From: Planctomycetaceae bacterium
Lineage (GTDB): Bacteria > Planctomycetota > Planctomycetia > Pirellulales > Pirellulaceae
DNA: 12,091 nucleotides
Reading direction: 5' to 3'
Assembly: GCA_007124535.1 (NCBI GenBank)
Contig: SLEY01000375.1
Coordinates: 1-12,091, forward strand
Of the stretch, positions 1 to 7,142 are shown piece after piece. The position numbers and the translations under genes were made by a program. Below the pieces are notes generated by a model. The model worked only from the letters and a program-made list of their open reading frames with translations, had not been told where the DNA came from and ran no database searches. Each line of letters begins with the position of its first letter. Position 1 is the first letter of the stretch.

Positions 1-2
1 AA

Positions 3-395
3 GACCAAGGGGACGGATGGCGATTCGGATTCACTGCCTATGCCGTGCGGCTGATGCAGGAAGTGTACTTCCTGGATTGGCTGGTGGACGAGGGGATGCC
101 CGTCCAGGCTCGCCAGGAGATCGGCGCGATCGAGAGCAAGAAGGCCGAGGCCGCGCTCTACGCCCCGCTGACGGGCCGGGTGACCCGCTTGAACGACGAC
201 GTTTTGGCCGACCCGTCGCTGATCAATCAGGACAGCTACGGTCCCGGTTGGTTATTGGAAATCCAAGGTTCGGCGGACGGCCTGATGCCAGCCGCCGCCT
301 ATCGCGACCATTTGAAATCGGTTTGGAGAATGACCCAGCGGATGCTGAAAGGGCCGTTGGACGATAAGGAGCCCGAACGTGGGCCGCGCACGTGA
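3..395 (+). CDS. GcvH-like lipoyl-carrier protein (5' end outside window)
   Basis: The reading frame is already open at the left edge, so the N-terminus is missing; about 130 residues are visible. They match the glycine cleavage H-protein fold: an FGFTAYA strand near the edge, then IGAIESKKAEAALYAPLTG. The second lysine of ESKKA (codon 141-143) sits where H proteins carry lipoate. The typical end, LINQDSYGPGWLLEI, follows. The protein then runs about 40 residues further with a basic, charged tail. Such proteins carry a lipoyl arm between partner enzymes in the cytoplasm. The next gene, 34 bases on, encodes an iron-sulfur protein rather than a glycine cleavage subunit. A role outside glycine cleavage, such as an LbpA-like carrier, is therefore possible, but this is inference. 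The family call is firm; the exact role is not. Confidence 0.85.
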   Translation, partial: DQGDGWRFGFTAYAVRLMQEVYFLDWLVDEGMPVQARQEIGAIESKKAEAALYAPLTGRVTRLNDDVLADPSLINQDSYGPGWLLEIQGSADGLMPAAAYRDHLKSVWRMTQRMLKGPLDDKEPERGPRT

Positions 396-429
396 ACACC
401 CTCCGAGGAATTCGAGACGAACAGGAGCC

Positions 430-1374
430 ATGATGCAACCGCCGCTTACCGTCGTCATCTCGCGGGGGCGCAGCCCGCACCCGGAGAAACGGCGTTTCGA
501 GGACGAACTGGCGGCCGAATTGGCCCGGCAGACGAGTCTGCCGGTGTTGGTGACGCCCCCCTTGACCGACCTCGGCGCCAACGGACCGGTCTGGGCGAGA
601 CTCCGCCGCACCGAACGAGATCTGGTGGTGCTCAGCTGGCTGTTCCCCCGGGCGATGCATTGGTTGCTGGATCGTCACGGGGTCGCCGGCCAGAGGGCGA
701 CGGTGGGAGATCAGGAAGCGGCGGAGGATCAGGGTCCCCCGCAGATCGGCGCAGTCGAACCGGTCGCTGCCGGTCGGCCGTTGCCCGATCGCCGCATCCA
801 TTGTGGGAAACTGGATACCGAGCCTCGGGTTTCGGATTGGGTCGACCGGGTGCGGGGGATCGCCGAAATCGCCGCGTCCTTGGGAGAGCCGCTGCCGGCC
901 GCCGGCCAGCCGCAGCAGCTGGAGGAACCGCCCCGACGGCGGCGCTGGTTCCCGGTAATCGACTACAGCCGCTGTACCAACTGTATGGAATGCATCGACT
1001 TCTGCTTGTTCGGCGTCTACGGGATCGATGCGGGCGAGATCATTTTGGTCGAGCAACCCGACCTATGCCGCCCCGGTTGCCCGGCTTGCAGTCGTGTTTG
1101 TCCGGAAAACGCGATCCTATTCCCCCATCATCCCACGCCGGCAATTGCTGGTGCTTGCGGCGAGACCGGCGGGTTGAAAGTCGATTTATCCGCGCTGTTC
1201 GGAGGCTCGCCGACCGCCGACCGCCAAGCCGCTGCGCGGGAACGCGAATCGCATCGACCGGCGGCAGAGGAGCGGTCGGCGACAAATGGGCCGGTGGATC
1301 CCCGCGTCTCCGAAGCCGCTCGGTCGCCCGGCCCCGATACGGACGACTGGTTCCGTCAGTTAGAGGAAATCTGA
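430..1374 (+). CDS. Dicluster 4Fe-4S ferredoxin-type protein with extra N-terminal domain
   Basis: Protein of 314 residues. The start at 430 is chosen because AGGAG lies 2 bases before it; the next codon is also ATG (433) and is an equally good start. A frame open from 379 would add 17 basic residues and overlap the upstream gene. Two cysteine motifs are visible: C182-x2-C185-x2-C188-x3-C192 and C213-x3-C217-x2-C220-x3-C224. They fit two [4Fe-4S] clusters, implying electron transfer. Residues 1 to about 95 form a separate alpha/beta-looking region (begins LTVVISRGRSPHPE, later LVVLSWLFPRAMHW) that I cannot assign; a distant CbiX-like fold is only a guess. Residues 245-314 are charged and low in hydrophobics, probably disordered. 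No signal peptide or membrane segment is seen. The short gap from the GcvH-like gene suggests co-transcription and a shared redox role. The partner enzyme is unknown. Confidence 0.8.
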   Translation: MMQPPLTVVISRGRSPHPEKRRFEDELAAELARQTSLPVLVTPPLTDLGANGPVWARLRRTERDLVVLSWLFPRAMHWLLDRHGVAGQRATVGDQEAAEDQGPPQIGAVEPVAAGRPLPDRRIHCGKLDTEPRVSDWVDRVRGIAEIAASLGEPLPAAGQPQQLEEPPRRRRWFPVIDYSRCTNCMECIDFCLFGVYGIDAGEIILVEQPDLCRPGCPACSRVCPENAILFPHHPTPAIAGACGETGGLKVDLSALFGGSPTADRQAAARERESHRPAAEERSATNGPVDPRVSEAARSPGPDTDDWFRQLEEI

Positions 1375-1400
1375 TTCCTGCCACCAACGCGATTACCTGA

Positions 1401-1505
1401 GTCGCCCCAAACTGGTGGAACGGAGGGTTCTCCAAGGGCATCCGGAGCGATCTGGATCCGGAGGCACTCGAGGCGCAAGTGCGGCAGATCGCCCAGGCCC
1501 TGTAA
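1401..1505 (+). pseudogene. Possible relic of a C-terminal coding fragment
   Basis: Between the stop at 1398-1400 and the TAA at 1503-1505 the frame reads PNWWNGGFSKGIRSDLDPEA and then LEAQVRQIAQAL. It ends in an amphipathic helix with mostly G or C third bases, like real coding sequence here. It has no ATG, GTG or TTG start. After the TAA the same frame continues plausibly (KFEQEV) to a TAG at 1527-1529. It could be the eroded end of a lost gene. Chance is also possible in GC-rich DNA. No family was recognised. Confidence 0.25.
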
Positions 1506-1551
1506 AAGTTCGAGCAAGAAGTCACGTAGCGCCTCGCCGAAACCTTCCGAA

Positions 1552-1580
1552 CGAGGGGTTCCTTTCCTCGCAGCTTTTTT
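1552..1580 (+). terminator. Candidate rho-independent terminator
   Basis: CGAGG at 1552-1556 pairs with CCTCG at 1566-1570. Two further G-T pairs are possible inside the loop. A run of six T (1575-1580) follows four bases later. It lies downstream of the iron-sulfur gene and could separate it from the sugar operon. The stem is short, so the call is tentative. A second T run (1617-1624) has no stem before it. Confidence 0.35.
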
Positions 1581-1641
1581 GTAAGCAGGGAGATGGCGGT
1601 TTTGCGGGCACCGAAGTTTTTTTTCTTCCGAGGAGTTTTCG

Positions 1642-3000
1642 ATGAATGCGAATGAATCCCGAGGTTGGGCGGTTGGGGCGTCCCGGCGGACGTTTTTGAA
1701 GACAACGGGTCAGGTGGCGGCGACTTCCGCCCTGGCGGGGATGGCGGTGCCCCAGGTCCATGCCGGGGAGGACGGGACCCTCCGTTTGGCATTGATCGGC
1801 TGCGGGGGCCGCGGTACGGGGGCGGCGAGTGACACGTTCCGGACCACGGGCGGGCCGGTCCGGCTGCACGCCATGGCGGACCTGTTCGAAAATCGGGTGA
1901 ACGGCAGTTACGAACGGCTTTCCGGATCGTTTGGCGATCAGGTGGACGTCCCGCCCGAGCGGCGGTTTGCGGGATTCGACAGCTACAAGCATGCCATCGA
2001 CTCGCTCCGTCCCGGCGACGTCGCCCTGCTGACCGCCTTTGCCACCTTCCGCCCCTCGCACTTCGAGTACGCGGTGGAGAAGGGGGTCCACGTGTTCGCC
2101 GAGAAGTCCTTTGCGGTCGATGCCCCGGCCACCCGCCGTTGGCTGCGGGCGGCCGAACTGTCGGAAGAGAAGGATCTGAAAGTGGGTTGCGGGTTCATGT
2201 GGCGGCACTCCCACGCCCGCCAGGCGGTGATCGAACGGATTCACGAGGGGGCCATTGGCGACGTGCACACCATGCGGATCTACCGCTTGCAAGGCCCCGT
2301 CCATTGCCCGCCGGTTCCCGAGGGCGCCAACGAAATGCTGTTCCAGTTACAGCATGCCAACCGCTTCACTTGGGTCAGTGGCGGTTTCTTCGTCGATTGG
2401 CAGTGCCACAATGTGGATGTCGCCTGCTGGGCCAAAGATGCCTGGCCCGTGTCGGCCCAGGCGATGGGCGGCCGCTGTTACCCCCAGGCCGGCAACTTCT
2501 TCGACCACTATGCCGTCGAATACACTTTCGCCGACGGCGCCAAACTGTTCGCCTTTGCCCGCCACATGAACAACTGCTGGAACACCTATTCCGACTACGC
2601 TCATGGCAGCAAGGGATCGGCCGTGATCATGACCAGTCTCCGCGCGCCCCAGCCGCGGATTTATCAAGGGCATCGGATGGAACCGGACGCTCTGGACTGG
2701 GAGTATGGCCAGAGCGACAACAACCCGTATGTCACGCAGATGCAGTTGTTGCTGGACGCGATCCGCAACGACACGCCGCACAACGAGGCCCGCCGTGCGG
2801 GCGAGGCGAATTTGGCGGCCTTGATGGGGCGCACGGCCGCCTATACCGGAGCCTACGTCAGCTGGGACCAGATGCTGAACTCCGAAGTCGAGTTGGTGGC
2901 CAACGTGGATGATTTGACCTTCGACTGCGAGCCGCCCATCCGGGCCGGCGAGGACGGGCGCTATTCGCCGCCCTTGCCCGGGATGAACACCGAGATCTGA
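1642..3000 (+). CDS. Tat-exported Gfo/Idh/MocA family oxidoreductase
   Basis: Protein of 452 residues. The start is supported by AGGAG at 1631-1635, 6 bases upstream. A twin-arginine signal is clear: SRRTFLK at 14-20, a small-residue hydrophobic stretch, and a likely cleavage site VHA-GE after residue 41. The mature protein opens with a nucleotide-binding Rossmann motif, GCGGRGTG at 53-60. The family's usual EKP is EKS here (E154, K155, S156), keeping the key lysine. H256-x2-D259 in CHNVDVACW matches the family's active-site His/Asp region. Such enzymes oxidise or reduce sugar hydroxyls with NAD(P). Tat export suggests the cofactor is bound before export, as known for Zymomonas glucose-fructose oxidoreductase. 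It is first of three same-strand genes, followed by another Tat protein after 61 bases. Substrate unknown; family assignment is strong. Confidence 0.9.
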   Translation: MNANESRGWAVGASRRTFLKTTGQVAATSALAGMAVPQVHAGEDGTLRLALIGCGGRGTGAASDTFRTTGGPVRLHAMADLFENRVNGSYERLSGSFGDQVDVPPERRFAGFDSYKHAIDSLRPGDVALLTAFATFRPSHFEYAVEKGVHVFAEKSFAVDAPATRRWLRAAELSEEKDLKVGCGFMWRHSHARQAVIERIHEGAIGDVHTMRIYRLQGPVHCPPVPEGANEMLFQLQHANRFTWVSGGFFVDWQCHNVDVACWAKDAWPVSAQAMGGRCYPQAGNFFDHYAVEYTFADGAKLFAFARHMNNCWNTYSDYAHGSKGSAVIMTSLRAPQPRIYQGHRMEPDALDWEYGQSDNNPYVTQMQLLLDAIRNDTPHNEARRAGEANLAALMGRTAAYTGAYVSWDQMLNSEVELVANVDDLTFDCEPPIRAGEDGRYSPPLPGMNTEI

Positions 3001-3061
3001 CCGCCCGGTCCGCATCTTGCGACACGTGCCCCCTTTCCTGAGAAAGCAGAGAGGAGAACCG

Positions 3062-3943
3062 ATGCCTGCTACCCGAGATTTCCCTCCGATGTCGCGGCGG
3101 GGTTTCCTGGCCCACTCGGCAACCGCCGCGGCCGCCTGTGCCCTGACCGGGGCGGCCGAACCCGAAACCCCTTGGAAAATGCGCCTCTCCACCTCGTCCA
3201 TCCATTTCATGAGCCTGCCCATCGAGCAGGCTTGCCAACGCATCGCCGAACTCGGCTTCGAGGCGATCGATATCTGGTCGCCGCATGCCGGCTGTCCCCA
3301 CTTGGACGAGGCTCGCGAACGCCTGGGACCGGACGGGCTGAAAGCGGTGCTGGCCCAACATAACCTGAAAACCTATGCCTGGTCCGTTTACCGGGGCGGT
3401 TTTCCCAAGTACGCCGATTTCATCGGGGCCATGGGCGGCGGCGTCGCCGTGCGCGGCAGCACCACCCGCCAACCGCTCGAACAGATGCTCCCCCGAATGA
3501 AGGAGTTCGTGGATTCCCTCCAACCGGAACTGGATTTGGCCGAAGAACACGATGCCTACCTGGCAATCGAAAACCATAGCGGCCAACTGATGAACAGCCT
3601 GGATTCGCTGAAAGCCTTCGTCGATCTGGCGCAGCATCCCCGACTGGGAATTGCCCTGGCACCGTACCACCTGCAGCGGATCGACGCGTCGGTGGAGGAG
3701 GCGATCGCGATCTGCGGCCCGCGACTGCTGTTCTTCTACGCTTGGCAGGCCTACCCGGGAACCCAGCAACTGCCCGGAATCGGGCCCACCGATTTTACCC
3801 CCTGGCTGGCAGCCCTGGCCAAGGTCGATTACCGTTGGTATGTCAATCCGTTCATGCATAACGAACCGGAACCGGATGCCATGACCGCGGCCCTGCACAC
3901 CTCGCGCGACTATCTGTTGGAATGCGCCCGGCGCATTGCCTGA
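3062..3943 (+). CDS. Tat-exported sugar phosphate isomerase/epimerase-like TIM-barrel protein
   Basis: Protein of 293 residues. The start at 3062 has GAGGAGA at 3051-3057; a frame open from 3017 would put 15 odd residues before the signal. The N-terminus has SRRGFLA at 11-17, then an alanine-rich stretch, so export by the Tat route is likely. C26 follows three alanines but is a poor lipobox. The rest fits the xylose isomerase-like (AP endonuclease 2) TIM barrel: LGFEAIDIW near 64-72, AIENHSG with E170, and DFTPWLAAL near 244-252. The usual D at the LDxGN position is missing (IALAPYHL, 198-204), and the usual HxKD region reads FFYAWQ (224-229). The metal site therefore differs from its cytoplasmic relatives here. 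Its neighbours suggest it acts on the product of the exported oxidoreductase, perhaps as an eliminase or epimerase. Confidence 0.85.
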   Translation: MPATRDFPPMSRRGFLAHSATAAAACALTGAAEPETPWKMRLSTSSIHFMSLPIEQACQRIAELGFEAIDIWSPHAGCPHLDEARERLGPDGLKAVLAQHNLKTYAWSVYRGGFPKYADFIGAMGGGVAVRGSTTRQPLEQMLPRMKEFVDSLQPELDLAEEHDAYLAIENHSGQLMNSLDSLKAFVDLAQHPRLGIALAPYHLQRIDASVEEAIAICGPRLLFFYAWQAYPGTQQLPGIGPTDFTPWLAALAKVDYRWYVNPFMHNEPEPDAMTAALHTSRDYLLECARRIA

Positions 3944-3977
3944 TTTACACAACGCTTTTAACGATAAGGAAACCACC

Positions 3978-4820
3978 ATGGAGATCGGGGTCTTTCTCTT
4001 GATCGAACCTTTCGCCGGGCTCGAACGGCAATTGGAATGTGCCAAAGCGATGGGGTTCGCCTGTGCCGATATCAGCGACACGAACTCGGGCGGCAGCCTG
4101 CTCGCCTCGGCCGGCTTCTCGCCGACCGTCAGCCTGGACAGCAACCCTTTCGAGATCAAACGATTGTTCGAGAAGCACGGCATGACGCCCTCGGCGGTAT
4201 GCGCTCATGCCATGCTGCTGGAGCCCAGCAATCCGGGGCTGTTCGGCACGGCGGAGATCGTCAAGGCGATCAAGTTCGCGGCGGCCATCGGGATGCGGGA
4301 TGTGGTGACGACCGAAAACGATCCCCGTTCGGACTGGGCTCAGAACCTGTCCTACGAGCAGCGGGTGCTGATTACGGCGGAGAAGCTCTTCACGCCCGTC
4401 CGAGTGGCCGGGGATTACGGCGTCCGTTTGCTGCTGGAACCGCACGGGCCGATCACGGGCTCGATCCAAGGCATCCGGGACGTGCTGGACCGGCTGGGCA
4501 ACCCCGATTCGCTGGGCGTGAACCTGGACACCGGCAACGCCTGGCTCAGCGGTACGGACCCGGTGGAAATGGCGCGGGTGTTCCGGGACAGGATCCATCA
4601 TGTCCATTGGAAGGACCTGGCGGCCGAATGGGAGCCGCGCCGCGGCACGCTGCACGGCTGCGGCTTTTCGACCATCGCCCTGGGGGACGGGGTGATCGAC
4701 ATTGCGGGTGTGTGCGAGGTGCTTCGCGGAGCCGAGATCGAAAGCTCGACCCTGGAGATCATCGGCGCCGCGGATATTTTTCAGAAGAGCGTGGACTACT
4801 TGCGCGCGAACGGTTTGTGA
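3978..4820 (+). CDS. Sugar phosphate isomerase/epimerase (xylose isomerase-like TIM barrel)
   Basis: Protein of 280 residues with no signal peptide, so cytoplasmic. The start at 3978 follows AAGGAAA (3966-3972); the open frame upstream overlaps the previous gene and adds nothing family-like. The four expected metal ligands are present: E154 in LLEPHG, D184 in NLDTGN, H210 in HVHWKD and E260 in LEIIG. Proteins of this family (IolE, D-tagatose/D-psicose 3-epimerase, hydroxypyruvate isomerase relatives) isomerise, epimerise or dehydrate sugars and keto-sugars with a divalent metal. It is third in the + strand operon, 34 bases after the exported TIM barrel. It could process a keto-sugar imported after periplasmic oxidation, but the reaction cannot be set from sequence alone. 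Confidence 0.88.
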   Translation: MEIGVFLLIEPFAGLERQLECAKAMGFACADISDTNSGGSLLASAGFSPTVSLDSNPFEIKRLFEKHGMTPSAVCAHAMLLEPSNPGLFGTAEIVKAIKFAAAIGMRDVVTTENDPRSDWAQNLSYEQRVLITAEKLFTPVRVAGDYGVRLLLEPHGPITGSIQGIRDVLDRLGNPDSLGVNLDTGNAWLSGTDPVEMARVFRDRIHHVHWKDLAAEWEPRRGTLHGCGFSTIALGDGVIDIAGVCEVLRGAEIESSTLEIIGAADIFQKSVDYLRANGL

Positions 4821-4943
4821 TCCGTCATCACGCGACCGCGCTGCGCCCGGCCGCAACTCGATTGGTTTCGGCCTACACGCCGTTCGCTGGGGTCCTGCCC
4901 GGAGGCTGGCGAAATGGGGGGCCTGGCGGGAGGCGGTGAATGG

Positions 4944-4991
4944 GCTTTCCGGAAGAAAGCGGCCCCCGGCGCTTCGACGCCGAGGGGCGTC
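4944..4991. terminator. Two hairpins between convergent operons
   Basis: GCTTTC (4944-4949) pairs with GAAAGC (4955-4960) around a five-base loop. GACGCC (4976-4981) pairs with GGCGTC (4986-4991) around GAGG. Both lie in the 201-base gap where the + and - strand operons meet. Neither has a T tract on either strand, so intrinsic termination is uncertain. They may instead protect 3' ends. No gene was seen in 4821-5021. Confidence 0.3.
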
Positions 4992-5021
4992 CCGTGAGCT
5001 TGGAAATCGCGGAATCCCCGG

Positions 5022-6047
5022 TCATTCCAGCCGTACGACGTCGCCCGTGCGGGACGATTCGGCGGCGGCAACGATCAGACCAACCGCTTGTCTTGACTGC
5101 TCGGGCGTGATGCGTTCGGGCCGCTCGCCGCGCAGGATGCAGTTGGCAAAGTACTGCAACTCCGCGCGCAGCACGCCGAAACGTTCGCCGAACACCGTCG
5201 GCCAGTACATCGTGTCGGGCAGGCTCAGCCCGTCCGCCGCGTGGATTTCCAAGCCGGCCTGGCCGCAGTTGACGTACAGGGCTCCCTCGGTGCCGATCAC
5301 TTCCATGCGAGCGTCGATGGCGAAGGGCGTCGAATTGGGCAGGTGCCAGATCGACTCGACCACTCCGACCGCGCCGTTATCCAAACGCATCATTGCCCAA
5401 GCGCCATCCGGGTACTTGCAGTGTCCGGGGTGGACCTCCTGGGCGTAGACGCTCCGCGGCGCGGCGGCGGCGAACCAGAGCATCAAATCGGCGTCATGGA
5501 TGGCGTCGCCCATCAGGGCGGAGATCTTGTCCAAATTGGCCTCGCCCAGCGTCCGCGACAAATTGCGGCGGGCGTGCATCGAGATGATGCGGCCCAGACG
5601 GCCTTCGTCGATGGCCTGCTTGGCCAGGGCCACTCGGGGATCGAACCGGCAGATGTGGCCCACCATGAACAGGCCGTCGCTTTGCTCGGCCGCCTGAATG
5701 ATGCGGTCGCAATCCTCGACCGTCGGCGCCATGGGCTTCTCCAGCAGCACATGTTTGCCGGCCCGCAGCGCGTCGATGGCTATGTCGCGGTGCTCGTCGA
5801 TGTGGGTCGTAATACTGACCGCCTCGACCGCCGGATCGGCCAGCAGTTCGCGGTAGTCGGTATAGCGGGCGGCCACTTGGTAACGGTCTCCCAGTTCCTG
5901 GAGACGTTGCGGCCGCCGCGTGGCCAGTGCCGCCAACTCGATCCCTTCCAGACCCGCCAGGGTATCGGCATGAATCTCACCGAACCAACCCAAGCCGATC
6001 ACTCCCCAACGGACGGCGCGGCCCGCCGTGAAAGGTGGTTTGCCCAT
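5022..6047 (-). CDS. Gfo/Idh/MocA family oxidoreductase (cytoplasmic)
   Basis: Protein of 341 residues. The start at 6047 is preferred because GGGAGGA lies just upstream; an in-frame ATG at 6062 lacks a ribosome site and would add five residues. The NAD(P)-binding motif GLGWFG is at 18-23. The EKP motif, with the family's key lysine, is at 103-105 (LLEKPMAP). GDAIHDADLMLW carries H184 and D187, the usual active-site His and Asp. There is no export signal, unlike the oxidoreductase at 1642. It is last in the four-gene - strand operon, 41 bases after another family member. Members such as inositol 2-dehydrogenase and 1,5-anhydrofructose reductase oxidise or reduce sugar carbons. The substrate here is unknown; two adjacent different members suggest successive or opposite redox steps. 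Confidence 0.9.
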   Translation of the reverse strand: MGKPPFTAGRAVRWGVIGLGWFGEIHADTLAGLEGIELAALATRRPQRLQELGDRYQVAARYTDYRELLADPAVEAVSITTHIDEHRDIAIDALRAGKHVLLEKPMAPTVEDCDRIIQAAEQSDGLFMVGHICRFDPRVALAKQAIDEGRLGRIISMHARRNLSRTLGEANLDKISALMGDAIHDADLMLWFAAAAPRSVYAQEVHPGHCKYPDGAWAMMRLDNGAVGVVESIWHLPNSTPFAIDARMEVIGTEGALYVNCGQAGLEIHAADGLSLPDTMYWPTVFGERFGVLRAELQYFANCILRGERPERITPEQSRQAVGLIVAAAESSRTGDVVRLE

Positions 6048-6088
6048 CGTATCCTCCCTCATCGAAAAGGACGTGCTCCCGACGGTGC

Positions 6089-7105
6089 CTACAGGTACAC
6101 CAACTCGCCCGCCGCAGCCGAGCGTTTTTCCGCCAGCACCAATCTCAGCGAATCGATCGACTGCTGAGGTGTGATGATTTCCGCAACGCGCTCCCCGCGC
6201 ACCGCTTTGACAAAATGCTCGATCTCGTTGGAGTAGCCGTCACCCGAAGCCACTTCCGGATGAAAGGCCTCCCCTTCGGTCGGACAGACTTTGAAAGTCG
6301 GAGCCCGGGTGCAATCGTAGACCAGGGTCGCTTTTTCGAGAACCACGTGGAAACTCATCTCGAACCCGAAAGCCGGAGCCATTGACCAGCTGCCTTCCGC
6401 CGTGATCGCGCGGTCCCCGTCGTAGAGGTACTGGGTGACAATGTGGTCGTAATCGTTGGACGGTCCCCGCGCCGCCCGGCTGAACACCGCCTTGGGCATG
6501 CCCAATGCGTACTGGACGTAGTCGGAATCGTGGATGTGCAGATCGACCGCCGCCCCGCCGCTCTTGCCACCGTCCAGGATCCAGCCTTGCCATGACCAGC
6601 CGGGGGTCAGACTCAGCCGCTGGAACGTGGCGGCAGTCACCTGGCCGTAGCGGCCCGAAGTGATCAGTTCCTTGGCCGCCGCGTACTCGGGCCAGAAGCG
6701 GATGCAGTGCCCGATCTGCAGCCGTTTGCCGCTCTGTCGAGCCGCGGCGAACATCTCCTGCCCGTCCGCAACCGTCAACGCCATCGGCTTCTCGCACAGC
6801 ACATCGAGACCGGCCTCGAACGCTTTGACGGTGTACGGCTTGTGCAGGTACGTCGGCAGGGTCACCGACAAAGCGTCCAACTCGGACTCGGCCAGCATCC
6901 GGTCGAAGTCGTCATACCGGGCGATGCCGGTGAAGTCCAGCGGCGCCTCGGCGCCCTCGATGTTGCCCACCGCACCTCCCTGGCCCTCGAACCTGGCGGC
7001 ATCCGTATCACAGATGGCGGCGACCTGCACACCTTCCAGCGCCTGATAGCAGCGAAAGTGCATTTTGCCCATGAAGCCCAAACCAACAATTCCGACGCGA
7101 ATCAT
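6089..7105 (-). CDS. Gfo/Idh/MocA family oxidoreductase (cytoplasmic)
   Basis: Protein of 338 residues. The start at 7105 has GAGGAGA a few bases upstream and places the Rossmann strand (MIRVGIVGLGFMG) directly at the N-terminus; an ATG at 7135 would add ten unneeded residues. The motif GLGFMG is at 8-13 and CEKPMALT carries E105, K106 and P107. DLHIHDSDYVQYALG holds the active-site H192 and D195. No signal peptide. It differs clearly from the neighbouring oxidoreductase at 5022-6047, so the two are distinct members rather than a recent tandem copy. It is third in the - strand operon, 37 bases after a TIM-barrel gene. It is probably an NAD(P)-dependent sugar or polyol dehydrogenase; no narrower function can be supported. 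Confidence 0.9.
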   Translation of the reverse strand: MIRVGIVGLGFMGKMHFRCYQALEGVQVAAICDTDAARFEGQGGAVGNIEGAEAPLDFTGIARYDDFDRMLAESELDALSVTLPTYLHKPYTVKAFEAGLDVLCEKPMALTVADGQEMFAAARQSGKRLQIGHCIRFWPEYAAAKELITSGRYGQVTAATFQRLSLTPGWSWQGWILDGGKSGGAAVDLHIHDSDYVQYALGMPKAVFSRAARGPSNDYDHIVTQYLYDGDRAITAEGSWSMAPAFGFEMSFHVVLEKATLVYDCTRAPTFKVCPTEGEAFHPEVASGDGYSNEIEHFVKAVRGERVAEIITPQQSIDSLRLVLAEKRSAAAGELVYL

Positions 7106-7142
7106 CGATGTTCTCCTCTGCGTTTCCTCGATCAAAGTGCGG

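Noticed and set aside
223..1056. Open frame on the - strand (277 codons)
   Set aside because: It is opposite the GcvH-like and iron-sulfur genes, whose motifs are unmistakable. Its arginine-rich composition is typical of antisense frames.
1415..1645. Small + strand open frame of 76 codons before the Tat oxidoreductase
   Set aside because: The peptide is arginine- and serine-rich without pattern and overlaps the next start codon. A different frame in the same stretch looks more coding-like.
2858..4183. Long open frame on the - strand (441 codons)
   Set aside because: It lies opposite three well-supported + strand genes, shows no family motif and has no good ribosome site. It is a by-product of high GC content.
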